Shown here: positions 11,428 to 22,363 of the stretch, piece by piece | How the letters are laid out: every line of letters begins with the position of its first letter | Numbering within the stretch: the stretch's first letter is position 1 | Origin: Palaemon carinicauda | Taxonomy: Eukaryota > Arthropoda > Malacostraca > Decapoda > Palaemonidae | Direction of reading: 5' to 3' | Assembly (NCBI RefSeq): GCF_036898095.1 | Contig: NC_090729.1 | Span: 73,240,102 to 73,304,101, forward strand | DNA: 64,000 bases | Position numbers and translations under genes: made by a program | The notes under the pieces: model-generated | The model's input: only the letters and a program-made list of their open reading frames with translations | What the model was told of the DNA's origin: nothing | Database searches by the model: none

Positions 11428-12345
11428 TTAAACCAGCTGTTGTGCAGACACCACAGGACCGATAAAAAATGTATCGAGTCTCCTGTGGGTCACGTCTTGC
11501 AGGTAGTGGGCTGTGAAGGTCGTCTGATGCTTCAACACCCCTTCTTGTAGAACCTGCGTCACTGAGAAATTCTTTTTGAAGGCCAGGGACCTAGCTACAC
11601 CCGACATCATGTGCTCTAGGGCGACGTGACGGAGGAGGGTCAGGATTCAGGGAGAGATGTATTACCTTCCGAATCCATGCCGAGATGGTATTCTTGGTAA
11701 CCCTCCTCTTCGTCTTCCCAGTGCTCACAAACAATGCCTGCACTTGGGAACGAACAGCAGCCATTTTTTAAAGATACAGCCTCAGACTCCTTACTGGACA
11801 CAGTAGGAGATGGTCTGGGTCATCTGTTACAGAACGAAGACTCGAAACCTGGAAAGAGTCGAACCGTGGGTCCGACACTCCCGGATTCTGAGTCTTAGTA
11901 ACAAACTCAGGGACAAATCTGAAAGTTACCTCCTCCCATCCCCTTGAATGGGCGATATCATACGAGAGACCATGAAGTTCACTAATTCGCTTGGCCGAGG
12001 CCAAAGCTAGTAGGAACACTGTCTTCCAAGTCAGGTGGCGATCTGAAGCCTGGCGTAATGGTTCGTAGGGAGGTCTCTTAAGAGACCTGAGAACTCGAAC
12101 CACGTTCCATGGAGGTCTCACTTCCGACTGAGGGCAGGTAAGTTCATAACTTCGTATGAGTAGGGAAGGTTCCAGCACAGAAGAAATGTCCACTCCTTTG
12201 AGCCTGATTGATTGATTGATTTAAAGTTTTCAGGCATCCTGACATGCCTGAAAACTTTAAAAGGCTAGACTTAAGGCTGAGCGATAGCCTTTTACTGCCG
12301 AGACTGAAAGGCGCATTTCTTCTCGCAAATACACGAAGAACTCCG
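11428..12345 (-). pseudogene. C1 tyrosine recombinase (YR)
   Basis: This is the recombinase that inserts the DIRS circle. The N-terminal core-binding piece (about 12,265-12,345; CRGRGISPLDATIPAIAEFF) is separated by a small insertion from the catalytic part at 11,768-12,193, whose LALASAKRISELHGL carries the first catalytic Arg. The C-terminal segment reads PRAHDV in one frame and then GVARSLAFKKNFSVTQVLQ in another, ending HYLQDVT (candidate Tyr) and a TAA at 11,428. A 2-nt deletion at about 11,600-11,603 removes the Arg codon of HxxR; C4 shares it. Confidence 0.75.
12206..12262. repeat. Small (GATT)n plus snapback insertion in C1 YR
   Basis: A GATT microrepeat (about 12,206-12,220) runs into TTTAAAGTTTTCAGGCA, an 8-nt loop, and the exact complement TGCCTGAAAACTTTAAA, ending about 12,261. 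The corresponding part of C2 (about 62,130-62,160) lacks it, so it is an insertion of about 55 bp in the YR coding region. It may be a truncated SINE or LINE tail that folded back. Confidence 0.7.
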
Positions 12346-13642
12346 CTATTGCTGGAATAGTGGCATCAAGTGGAGAGATACCCCTCCCACGACACCAACC
12401 ACAGAAAACTCTCCACTTTGCCTGGTAGACTCATGCGGATGACCTTCGCAGGTGTCCAGACATCCTGTTCGCGAAAAACCTCTCTCTGCAAGGAGATGCT
12501 GGATAGTTACCAGGCGTGAAGTCGAAGCGAAGCTACGGCTTTGTGAAAGATGTTGGCGTGTGGTTGTTTGCGTAGCTCGTGTCGTGGAAGGAGTTCTCTC
12601 AGAAGTTCCATCAGGAGTTGCAGAAGGTCTGGAAACCATTCTGCATGATGCCATAGCGGAACTATTAGGGTCATCGAGAGATTGACCGATATTCTGGTCT
12701 TGTTGAACACCCTCCTCATCAGACAGAACGGGGAAAAGGCGTAAACGTCGATGTTGTCCCACCGTTGTTGAAAGGCATCTTGCTAGAGGGCCTTGGGATC
12801 CGGGACTGGGGAGCAGTACAGCGGAAACTTGAAGTTCAACGCTGTAGCGAACAGATCCACAGTCGGGGAACTCCATAAAGTCAGGACTTTGTTGGCTACT
12901 AGATGATCCAAAGACCACTCGGTACTCACTATCTGAGACGCTCTGCTCAGACTGTCGGCGAGCACATTCCTCTTGCCTGGAATGAAGCGAGCCGATAGTG
13001 GAATCGAATGGACTTCGGTCCATCTCAGTATCTCTACTGCGAGATGGGATAGCTGCTCTGAAAAGGTACCTCCCTGCTTGTTGATGTAAGCCACTACTGT
13101 GGTGTTGTCGCTCATCACCACCACAGAGTGACCCGCCAGGTATTGTTGGAACTGTTGAAGAGCCAGGAATACGGCCTTCATTTCTAGCAGATTTATATGG
13201 AGGCACTTTTCTGATTTTCACCACAGCCCTGAGGTCCTGTGGTGCAGAATGTGGGCCCCACACCCTTTCTTTGAAGCGTCTGAAAACAGCATCAAATCCG
13301 GGGGGAGGATGAGAAGATCCTCTCCCTTTCATAGGTTCTCGTCTGTCACCCACCACTAAAGGTCCGTCCGTTCCGCAGGACCCATCGGGATCATGACGTC
13401 CGGGGAATCGTGTCCTTGATTCCACCGGGACTTGAGTCGCCATTGCAGAGATCTCATTCTGAGGCGACCGTTGGGAACTATACGGGCCAGGGATGAGAGG
13501 TGACCGAGGAGACGTAACCACGATTGGGCTGGGAGTTCCTCTCGTTAGAGGAAAGGACTCGCGACCCTCCTCAGCCTTGCTATCCTGTCATCTGATGGGA
13601 AGGCTTTGTGGAGATTGGTGTCTATTATCATGCCTAGATATA
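12346..13642 (-). pseudogene. C1 RT thumb and RNase H (3' half of pol)
   Basis: The minus-strand frame starting at the Tigger junction (YLGMIIDTNLHKAFPSDD) continues the RT of 51,712-52,560. RNase H is readable at 12,783-13,181: MKAVFLALQQFQ carries an acidic or adjacent helix position, VVMSDNTTVVAYINKQGG supplies the central Asp, and DSLSRA the last. It then runs into VDLFATALNFK. An alternative minus-strand frame is open from 13,521 to 12,346 (391 codons) over the same DNA, as in families A and D. Confidence 0.75.
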
Positions 13643-13860
13643 CAGTGGAACCTCTACATATGAACGTATCTACATCCGAATTTTCCAACATCCGAAGTAA
13701 AATTCGAGCAAATTTTTTACTCTACACCCGAATTTTATTTCGACACACGAAGTAAGCAATTTTCGTCGTACAGGTTGTATCCGAATTTTTCGACACGCGA
13801 AGTACAATTCGAATACGTTCCTACTCTACACCCGAATTTTTTTTCGACACCCAAAGTAAA
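13643..13860. repeat. Tigger left TIR and subterminal repeats
   Basis: The terminal repeat matches the inverse of 51,590-51,709. Inside it, motifs of the type 'cgaattttatttcgacacac' and 'ccgaagtaaaattcga' recur three to four times up to about 13,860. Such repeats are typical transposase-binding sites. Confidence 0.75.
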
Positions 13861-14085
13861 CAATACCCGTACGCGTAGTTGGTACTCATAGCGCCGGATG
13901 TGTTTTTTATTTCTGCCGATAGAAGGCAGCACTTCGACCTCGGAGGGACCCTCAATTAGCGTGGCTTGGGTCAGTCCCCTGTTCTCGTCGGCTTCGTGCG
14001 GTTGTGCCCTTTGCGTTCTCCTATTACTGTACTGTTTTAATCTTGATTTTTTACGTGCATCCTTTTACGGTAATTTACGTAAAGT

Positions 14086-15897
14086 ATGGGTCCTAAAAGG
14101 CTTAGTTTTGCAAATGGTAGTGGTGAGAAAAGGAAGAAGGAAATGCTTTCTTTAGATGTAAAGCAAGAAATTATTGAAAAACATGAAGTTCACGTGAGTG
14201 AACTTGCTAAAGAATATGGCCGTAATATATCGACGATCTCGACAATCCTGAAACAGAAGGAAGCCATTAAAGCAGTGAAACCTTCTAAGGGGATCACCAT
14301 CATTTCAAAACGCCGTAGCCCTATCATAGAAGAGATGGAACGACTTCTGCTAATCTGGATCAAGGACAGAGAGATTGTTGGCGACACCATCACCGAAACC
14401 ATCATCTGCGAGAAGGCGCACGCCATCTTCACGGACTTGAAGGAGGAGAGCTCTGGTGGTGATGCTGGGGAGAGTTCAACCGAACCTTCCTCAGACGATT
14501 TCAAGTCATCTCGTGGCTGGTTTGAGAAATTTAAGAAACAGTCCGGGATTCATTCAGTTGTTCGCCACGGAGAGGCTGCTAGTGCGGACACAAAGGCTGC
14601 AGCTGAATTTGTCAAGAACTTTGAAAGGATCGTGCTGGAAGAAGGCTACGTAGAGCAGCAAGTGTTTAATTGTGATGAAACCAGGCTGTTTTGGAAGAAG
14701 ATGCACAGTCGAACCTACATCACCGCCAAAGAGAAGAAATTGCCGGGGCATAAGCCAATGAATGATCGGTTGACTCTTGCCCTATGTGCCAACGCTAGCG
14801 GGGACTTTAAAGTCAAGCCCTTACTGGTTTACCATTCTGAGAACCCTAGGGCCTTTAAGGCACACAACGTGGATAAGGACCAGCATCATGTTTTCTGGCG
14901 ATCCAACTCGAAGGCCTGGGTCACTAGGCAGTTCTTTGTCCAATGGGTTAACCAAGTTTTCGGCCCTTCTGTGAAAAAGTATCTTCATGGGAGAAATTGC
15001 CTTTAAAGTGCCTGCTATGCCTTGACAATGCACCCGCTCACCCCCCCCCCGGGACTTGAAGATGATATCTTCGATGAATTTAAGTTCATAAAGGTGCTGT
15101 ATCTTCCACCGAATACCACCTCTATCCTCCATCCCATGGACCAGCAAGTCATCTCAAATTTCAAGAAGCTCTACACCAAGCACCTATTCAAGCAGTGCTT
15201 TAATGTCACGCAAAGCATAAACTTAACTTTGCGTGAATTTTGGAAAAGCCACTTCAACATCGTGCACTGCTTGAAGATCATAGATCAGGCTTGGGTGGGA
15301 TTAACTCGACGAACCCTCAATTCTGCCTGGAAGAAGCTGTGGCCTGATGCAGTTTCTCCCCGAGATTTCGAAGGTTTTGACCCCGAACCTGATCCCGTGG
15401 TGGGTGCAGCGGAAGACATAGAGGAAATCGTCTCCCTTGGCAAGTCCATGGGTCTGGAGGTCGACGCAGATGACATCACGAAACTCGTCGCCGAACATCA
15501 CGACGAACTTACCACAGAGGAGCTCAAGAAACTCCATGCTATGTCTGAGCACATGAGTGATGACGAGGAAGGGATCAAGGAGGTAGAACATGTGTTAGGT
15601 TTGGCGCAAATTAAAGAGGTGTTAGGAAAATATCAAGACGTGGTCGACTTCATCGACAAATACCACCCAAAAAAATTGCAGGTTTGTCGTGTAGTTGCGC
15701 AGTTCGATGATGTTTGCCTAACTCACTTTCGAAACATTCTGAAAAGCCGTACCAAGCAACTATCTATCGATAGCTTTTTTAAAAAAACTACGAAGCGAAC
15801 TCGTGATGAAGAAGATGGAAGTGGTTCAAAGAAAACGGCAAAGAGTGAAGCGAAAGAAATTCAATCAATTTTAAGTGTAGAGAGTGAAAGTGATTAA
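14086..15897 (+). pseudogene. Tigger (TIGD1-like) transposase with one frameshifted window
   Basis: Pogo-family transposase. The N-terminus (MGPKRLSFANGSGEKRKKEM... through ISTILKQKE) is a helix-turn-helix, followed by a CENP-B-type second HTH around residues 75-150 (SSRGWFEKFKKQSGIHSVV). The DDE/D catalytic domain starts with NCDETRLFWKKM (first Asp), then LDNAPAH (second Asp, about 15,025-15,042), and HPMDQQVISNFKKLY (third Asp, about 15,135-15,160). A 1-nt loss near 14,990 shifts the frame, and a C10 homopolymer at 15,041-15,050 shifts it back. Only the short window around the second Asp is out of frame. The C-terminus is acidic then Lys-rich. About 600 codons, near the usual length. Confidence 0.85.
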
Positions 15898-15969
15898 AAT
15901 TAATCATCAAAAATAAAAAAAGAAAATGTAAAAAAATATATAAAATATCAAAATAAAGAAAATAAATAA

Positions 15970-16403
15970 GGGATTTTGACGAAGGAAAAATCTATTTCTG
16001 GGCGAGAGACCTGTGCCGCCCAGTGAAATGCTCCTTATACATCATTTCTAAGGTAAAAACTGCTATGAACTTACCAGAGAAAAAATTGTCTAGGAATGCT
16101 AGGTTGAACCCAGCTCGCTCACCTAATAAGGTGTCGGTATAAATAACTGGGGCGTGATAAATAATCACAACCAGAGGCCTCGCACCATTTAGATATCTCC
16201 TCTCAACACCCTAGCACCGATCTCTACTACCAACAGTCCAACCCACGCCAGTGACGTCACTCTTTATAGCACCCATGATTGGGGCCCAAGAAGGGAGGGA
16301 AGGGTGGGTTCACTGGGTGGCACAGGTCTCTCGCCCAGAAATAGATTTTTCCTTCGTCAAAATCCCTTTTCTGGGCTCAGACCTGTGCCGCCCAGTGAAA
16401 TAG
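15970..16403. repeat. A1 3' ITR and ICR
   Basis: The terminus GGGATTTTGACGAAGGAAAA at 15,970 is complemented at about 16,320-16,366. That is followed by TTTTCTGGGCTCAGACCTGT, complementary to the extreme 5' end of the element (about 51,265-51,292). The ICR therefore joins both ends head to head at about 16,366. Confidence 0.85.
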
Positions 16404-16673
16404 TGCCAAAGAATAGGGACCCAAACTTGACACAATACCTGAGGGAAGTAATAAATACAAAATAATACCAAACGTGATTTTAATATCAGAAAAGGATATA
16501 CAAGGTATCCCGAGGGTAAGTACTCTCAATATTAATAGCGAATAGTTAAATACAATAATGGCAAAAAATCCCATGCTAGGGATGGCAATAAAAGACAAGC
16601 AGATAATGCAGATCAAATAAATAACATCATGATAGTAAATAATACAAAACCAGCTCATGGAGAGTAAGACAAA
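16404..16673. other. A1 3' untranslated sequence up to the A2 insertion
   Basis: Non-coding. It corresponds to 17,137-17,400 in A2. It ends at AGAGTAAGACAAAA, where A2 starts. Confidence 0.7.
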
Positions 16674-16676
16674 AAA

Positions 16677-17136
16677 GGGATTTTGACGAAGGAAAAATCT
16701 ATTTCTGGGTGAGAGACCTGTGCCGCCCAGTGAAAAGCTCCTTTTACATCATTTCTAAGGTAAAAACTTGTTATGAATTTACCAGAGAAAAAATTGTCTA
16801 GGAATGCTAGGTTGAACCCAGCTCGCTCACCTAATAAGCTGTCGGTATAATTAACTGGGGCGTGATAAATAATCACAACCAGAGGCCTCGCACCATTTCG
16901 ATATCTCCTCTCAATATCCCCGTACAGCAAGGTGCCGTTCAAGACCTAGCACCGACCACTACTACCAACAGCCCAACCACGCTAGTGACGTCACTCCTCA
17001 TAGTACCCAAGATTGGGGCCCAAGAAGGGAGGTGAGGGTGGGGTCACTGGCCGGCACAGGTCTCTCGCCCAGAAATAAATTTTTCCTTCGTCAAAATCCC
17101 TATTCTGGACTCAGACCTATGCCGCCCAGTGAAATA
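16677..17136. repeat. A2 3' ITR and ICR
   Basis: Same architecture as in A1. The outer repeat is 16,677 to about 17,000. The complement of the outer end is at 17,053-17,100, followed by CTGGACTCAGACCTATGCCG, complementary to the 5' end at 26,720-26,750. It retains the ~28-bp block missing in the A1 3' ITR. Confidence 0.85.
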
Positions 17137-17558
17137 GTGCCAAAGAATAGGGACCCAAACTTGACACAATACCTGAGGGAAGTAATAAATACAAAATAAT
17201 ACCAAACGTGATTTTAATATCAGAAAAGGATATACAAGGTATCCCGAGGGTAAGTACTCTCAATATTTATAGTGAATAGTTAAATATAATAATGGCAAAA
17301 AATCCCATACTAGGGATGGCAAAAGACAAGCAAATAATGCAGATCAAATAAATAACATCATGATAAATAACAAAACCAGCTCGTGGAGAGTAAGACTAAA
17401 GACAGGTATAAATAAAAACAATTCGTAGTAATTGAGATCCTAACGAGTTATCAAACAATACACAATAAGGGTGCAGTTAAGAAAAACAAAACCAAAACTA
17501 GGTAGTAACAATAAGTAAGGCAGGTAGGAGGGAAAGAGGATAGAGCAAGATGTTGTGA
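17137..17558. other. A2 3' untranslated region
   Basis: AT-rich non-coding sequence between ICR and YR stop. No gene is visible. Its positions 17,385-17,430 serve as the uninterrupted reference for both the A2 and the D insertion sites in A1. Confidence 0.7.
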
Positions 17559-18620
17559 TTAAGACTCAGTACCTTCAGGAGGAACCACATTCCCAGCTGC
17601 TACTGTAGCAAATTTTAGAGCTTCCAAAGGTTTTAGGTAGGTGTTTAAAACTTTAGGGGACTTCCAGCCTGTATATTTTGTGAGCTCATCAAATTTCATG
17701 TGATGGAAGAAATTAACTGAAGTAGCAACAGCTCATATATCATGGACATGGGGGAATGATTCAGGATTAGCCTGTTTAATGAAATAAAGGATTTGTTGTC
17801 TGATTCCTTTAATGGTAATGGTTCCTCCATTTTCTCTAACAAATAAGGGCCCTGTGGTTGTAATGGAAGTTCTATTTAAGTAGGCTTTCAGGGTGGTAAC
17901 TGGACACAAGGATGGATCCCGAGGAAGTGGAACAATCTTCCAGGGAGACCATCTGTTCTGAGGGTCCTCATTTTTAGCCAGGAAAACTTTGTTAGGGGAG
18001 AGAAGAACTTCTCCCGAAGAGAGGAATTCAATATGACCTGGGTCTCTAGACAAGGCAGAAAATTCTGAAATTCTGGAGCCAGAAGCGAGGCTCAATAGGA
18101 ACAATGTCTTCCTTAACAGTGCCATGTAATTGCAGGATTCATTAAGAGTGTCAGAGGCCAGCTTCAGGACATCATTCAAAAACCAGGAAACCGCACTAGG
18201 GCGAGTTGATGGTTTTAATCTGGCACAAGCTCTCGGGATGGACGAGAAGTATGAATCCGTAAGGTCAATACCAATATGGAAGAACTTTTTCAAAGCTGAT
18301 TTGATCGTAGTGATGGTGTTGGCTGCTAGGCCTGATTCAAGGAGAGTTCTGAAGAAGGTCACAGTTAGATTCATCGTCATCTTTTCAACCTTTGAGTCCT
18401 TTAAAAACTTTGCAAGTTTTTTAACAGCCGAGTCATATTGACGGAGGGTGAATTCCCTTTTGTCTGATTCCAAGAATAGGGTATTTAGAGGGTCAATATT
18501 TGCACCATTTTGAGCTGCAAACTTCATGAAGTCCATACGGGTAGGGCACTCTGAATTCTTGAGGAAGCTAATACATTGCGAGATTGTACTACTTGTGTTA
18601 GTATAGGGTTGGGAATCTGC
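17559..18620 (-). CDS. A2 tyrosine recombinase (YR) with TGA at the HxxR arginine
   Basis: DIRS tyrosine recombinase. A SAM-like core-binding domain (STLRQYDSAVKKLAKFL, ANTITTIKSALKKFF) is followed by the catalytic domain: LLSLASGSRISEF has the first Arg, and KNEDPQNRWSPW and PLFVRENGG follow. The frame runs to FPHVHDI and then TGA (17,733-17,735), exactly at the Arg of HxxR. After the TGA the same frame stays open for about 57 more codons: AVATSVNFFHHMKFDELTK, then NTYLKPLEAL (candidate Tyr), to TAA at 17,559. A1 has the same TGA. The YR frame continues upstream as the long frame overlapping RNase H and RT. Likely inactive unless the stop is read through. Confidence 0.8.
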
Positions 18621-20531
18621 CGAGGGCAGAGGCCCAGTTCCAGCAGAGGAAACCAACTGCTCTTGGGCCAGTTGGGGGCTACCAGAGCCACTCGGCCTCT
18701 GAAAGTCCTGAGTTTGTCTAATACTTTCAACAGGAGATTTATCGGAGGGAACAGATAAATCCTCTTCCAAATGTTCCAATCTAACGACATTGCGTCTGTG
18801 GCATAAGCCCGAGGGTCCAGGTTGGGGGCCACGTAACATTCTAGTTTGTGGTTGGATTCCGTTGCAAACAAGTCCACCTGGAGACCCGGGATCTGAGATA
18901 AGATCCATTTGAATGACTGTTTGTCTAGGGACCATTCCGACTCCAGCGGAGTTGTCCTTGAAAGTGCGTCCGCCACTACATTCCGCACTCCCGCAAGGTG
19001 GACTACTGACAGATGCCACTTGTTCGATGTTGCCATGGAGAATATTGCTAACATGACGTGGTTTATGTGGGCTGACTTGGAGCCTCCTTTGTTTATGCAG
19101 TGGACTATGACTGCGCTGTCTAGAACCAGCCGGATGTGAAGGTTCCTGGCTGGTTTCAGTCGTTTTAGGGTAAGGAATACTGCCATGGCCTCTAGGACAT
19201 TGATGTGAAATTGTCGGAATATCGTCGACCATAGTCCCTGAACTTTCTTGTGCTGGGAGTATCCTCCCCACCCTGTTGAGGAGGCGCCTGTGTGAATGAC
19301 GAGTCCTGGGGCCGGATATTGCAAGGGGACTGACTTCGATATGCTCTTGACTTTCGTCCATGGTTGAAGACTTTCTCTCAGGATTGGGGGAAGTCGAGCT
19401 CTTTTGTCTCGACGCTTCTTGTTTGCCCTGGAGCGCCATACTCTGTTTATGACCTTTAGTTTTAACTTTAGGACAATGACTGTTACGGAGGCGAACTGTA
19501 AGGAGCCTAGAATTCTTTCCTGATTCCTCCTGGACGACAACTTGTCCCTGAAAAAACCATTTCGTGTTCTTTGCTATTTCCGTCCTCTTGGCTTTCGGGA
19601 GGCATAGCGTATGGGAGCGTAGGTCCCATTGTAATCCCAGCCATTGAAACTTGGTCTCCGGGACCAGGCGGGATTTGTCGAGGTTGACCTGAAACCCTAA
19701 CTGTCGAAGGAAGGTGAGAACCTTGTTCATTGCCGTGAGGCAGTTCTTGACGTTGTCTGCCCAGACGAGCCAGTCGTCCAGATAAGCCACTATTTGAATC
19801 CCTTGGATTCGAAGTTCTTGAATTACCGTCTCTGCTAGTTTGGTGAAGATCCTGGGCGCTATGTTGAGTCCGAATGGCATCACTTTGAACGCATAGGCCT
19901 GTTTGCCTAGTTTGAAGCCTAGGAAAGGACGAAAGTGCCTTGCTATTGGAACGTGATAGTAGGCATCGGTAAGATCTATAGAGGTGGTGACGGCCCCACG
20001 GGGAAGTAAGGTCCGCACCTGAGAGACGGTTAGCGTGTGGAACTTGTCGCAACGAATGAAGGAGTTCAGACGGGACAGGTCTAGGATTACTCTTCGCTTG
20101 TCTGAGCCTTTCTTTGGCACGCTGAACAAGCGAACTTGAAATTTTAAGAGATGGACTCTTTGGATTGCATTCTTCTGCAATAGGTCTTCTGTAAACGATC
20201 TTAGTTCCTCCGTAGGAAGTTGGTAAAAACTGGTCGGTGGAGGGGGCCCTTTTATCCAGCTCCACCCCAGACCTTTGGAAATTATGCTGGAAGCCCAATT
20301 GTTGAACTTCCAACGGGCTCGAAAGACGTAAAGTCTCCCTCCTACCTGAAGATTTTCAATGGGCTGAGGATGGCTTGCCTCCTCTACCTCCGCGGAATGC
20401 CTTACCTCGGTTGAAACCCTTTCCGCCACCTCTGTTACGAAAGGCACCTCTGGCGCCAGAGCCTCTGCATTGGTAGCCTTGGAAGGAACCTTGGGACTCG
20501 TAGGTGGGGTTAAAGGCAGGGGAGGTAGCAT
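18524..20531 (-). CDS. A2 RT-RNase H polyprotein (one +1 frameshift)
   Basis: Starts MLPPLPLTPPTSPKV at 20,531, overlapping the end of gag by about 175 nt. RT motifs in order: VPKKGSDKRRVILDLSRLN (about 140-155), SIDLTDAYYHVPI (about 184-196), MPFGLNIAPRIF (about 218-229) and AYLDDWLVW (249-257), the catalytic box. An extra A in the run near 19,547 (absent in A1) shifts the frame. RNase H then continues in the 18,524-19,540 frame: VIHTGASSTGWGG, LEAMAVFL, VLDSAVIVHCI, ADALSRT. The first catalytic Asp of RNase H is Gly here (HTGAS) but Asp in A1 and D, so RNase H is probably dead as well. Confidence 0.85.
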
Positions 20532-22363
20532 AAGATGTCGATGCTACCTGTGCCTGAGGGACCAACACGAACTGATGTTGACGTTGTCCCTTCGAAGTAG
20601 AAGGTTGGGGTTGTGCAAGCTGAAGAGGCTGTCTGTTCTGGGAGGAATGGAAGGGCCTCAACCTCTTCCTGCCTCGGGCCAACGCGCCAGCTGGCTCAAA
20701 CTTCCGCTTGGGGACTAGGCCCCATCTAACTTTGAGGCTCTGGTTAACCCGAGCTGCCTCGTTGAGCACAGAGTTTACCAAGTCCTCCGGGAAGAGATCC
20801 GGGCCCCAGACTGGGGCTTTGATGAGCCTATTAGGCTCATGCCTGATGGTAGCCTCGGCTAACACGTGTCTCCGGCAACGGAATCTAGCATTGAGGAACT
20901 CAAACGCATCAACTAGTAAGGTCTTTAGGAGGGATTTGGTAAGAACTTTGAAGAGGGATTCCTCCTCGTAGGTGATGGCGGTCATCTTGGCCAAAGTGGC
21001 TGAATTAATAGACCTACTCAGCCTGCACTGGGCCTCGAACTCAAGGCGGATTAGTGATTCCGGGAGTTTGGGAAGGCGTTCGCTGAACTGTGTGGAAGCA
21101 CAGTCAGCACTGAGTTTGCCTGCCGTGAAGGTGGCCGGGGCGTTACGCCAACACTTGTGGTCACCTGGAAAGAGGAGGGAAGTCAAGTCTGTCTCCCGGA
21201 GCTGAGGCAGAGGCTTTTCTTCCTTGGTGGACTGATAAGCAATTTCCATGATCTTGGTGACGCATGGAGTAAGGGTTTGTTCATCAACCACAAACATGGT
21301 ATAAGAACTCTTGTGGGGCGTGAGCATTGTGTTCACACAATCCCACTCGTCTAATGCCCAGACCAAAGTAGACTGGGCTTGTTCCTTGGGATAAATGACT
21401 GCCTCCCTAGGAACTTTATCCAAGCGGATCAGAGCCTCTTCGGTCAGACGGGCGAAGCCGGGAAAGGGGAATTGGAGTCCCGGCAGATAGAACTCATGGA
21501 CCTCGACAGGCCGGGTGCCAAAACCCTCGATGGTGAGCATGCCATCTGTAAAGGGAGAATGCAGAGCCATCTTCCAGGGGTTGTTTTTGGTGAATGGTGG
21601 GAGCTTGGAAGCGTCGGGGATGGGGTATTGCTGCTGTTGTGGCAGCCCCGAACGCATGAGACCTTGTACTAAGTTCTCATTGTTGGAGATCCTCTCAGTG
21701 AGGGATGACATTAGGGACCCGATCTGGGAAAGAAGTTCCCTAGAAAAAGCTTTCGGGTCGAAGGGTTCCTCCGGGGCGGGCTCGGATAGCAGACCATGAG
21801 AGGTCGAAGGTGCGGCAGCAGTGTCTTTGGGGACTCTAGAAGATGAAGCCTTGACCGACTTCGGGGGGTTTGAAAGACTTACGAGTCTTGAGCAAAGGCC
21901 TACGGTGAGCCTTAACCTCCGGGGTAACTGGGCGGGGCTTGAAATCAGCCCCGGAGGTCCCCGGAAAGCCCTGAAAAGAAGAATGAGCAGAATTAGTAGT
22001 AGAAAAAGTCGAGCTAAGGAGAGGAATCTTAGCCCGGGACCCACCTGCCTCACCTACCTCACTACCTACGTCTGGTTCGTCAAGAGCCATAGGTTCTATA
22101 TCTAAGTTGAGGGTAGCGACGTCTTCTGTGATAATCCCGCCCGTCTCCTCCTGGCCCGGGGCTAAGAGCAGGGACTCTATCTTCTCGATAATGGGGTCCG
22201 CCACATCTTTGGGGACCGCAGCCGATGTCTTGGCATTAGGGTATATGAGGGAACACCATTCCTCAGAGAGAATGTAAGGCTGTTTAGCCTTTACACTGCG
22301 GGCGAACCCGCCGATCCAGACCTTGAGGGTCGCCAGGGCTGAGGTCTTAGCCGGCTGAAAGCT
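20356..22363 (-). CDS. A2 gag, main exon, RGG-box C-terminus
   Basis: Nucleocapsid-type protein of the DIRS element. The exon begins after the splice acceptor at 22,364-22,366 (minus strand ...TTTCAG) with SFQPAKTSALATLKVWIGGF. It continues through MADPIIEKIESLLLAPGQ, an acidic stretch, a basic region, a conserved block (MALHSPFTDGMLTIEGFG...) and a Gly/Arg-rich tail (GARGAFRNRGGGKGFNRG...) ending PSSAH at 20,356. The RGG tail, rather than a CCHC knuckle, is the likely nucleic-acid-binding part. A one-base difference near 21,865 (GGGGGG versus A1) shifts the frame once. Its end overlaps pol. Confidence 0.8.

Noticed and set aside
11428..12193. Bacterial integron or phage integrase
   Set aside because: The tyrosine recombinases are linked to RT-RNase H, gag, ITRs and ICRs of eukaryotic DIRS elements; nothing bacterial surrounds them.
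13898..14155. 85-codon ORF upstream of the Tigger transposase
   Set aside because: Out of frame and overlapping the transposase start; reads as a 5' untranslated leader.
18130..21799. Plus-strand ORFs of 60-103 codons opposite A2 genes (also 44,651-49,411 opposite A1)
   Set aside because: Antisense shadows of gag, RT and YR. They are shared by A1 and A2 only because the sense strand is conserved.
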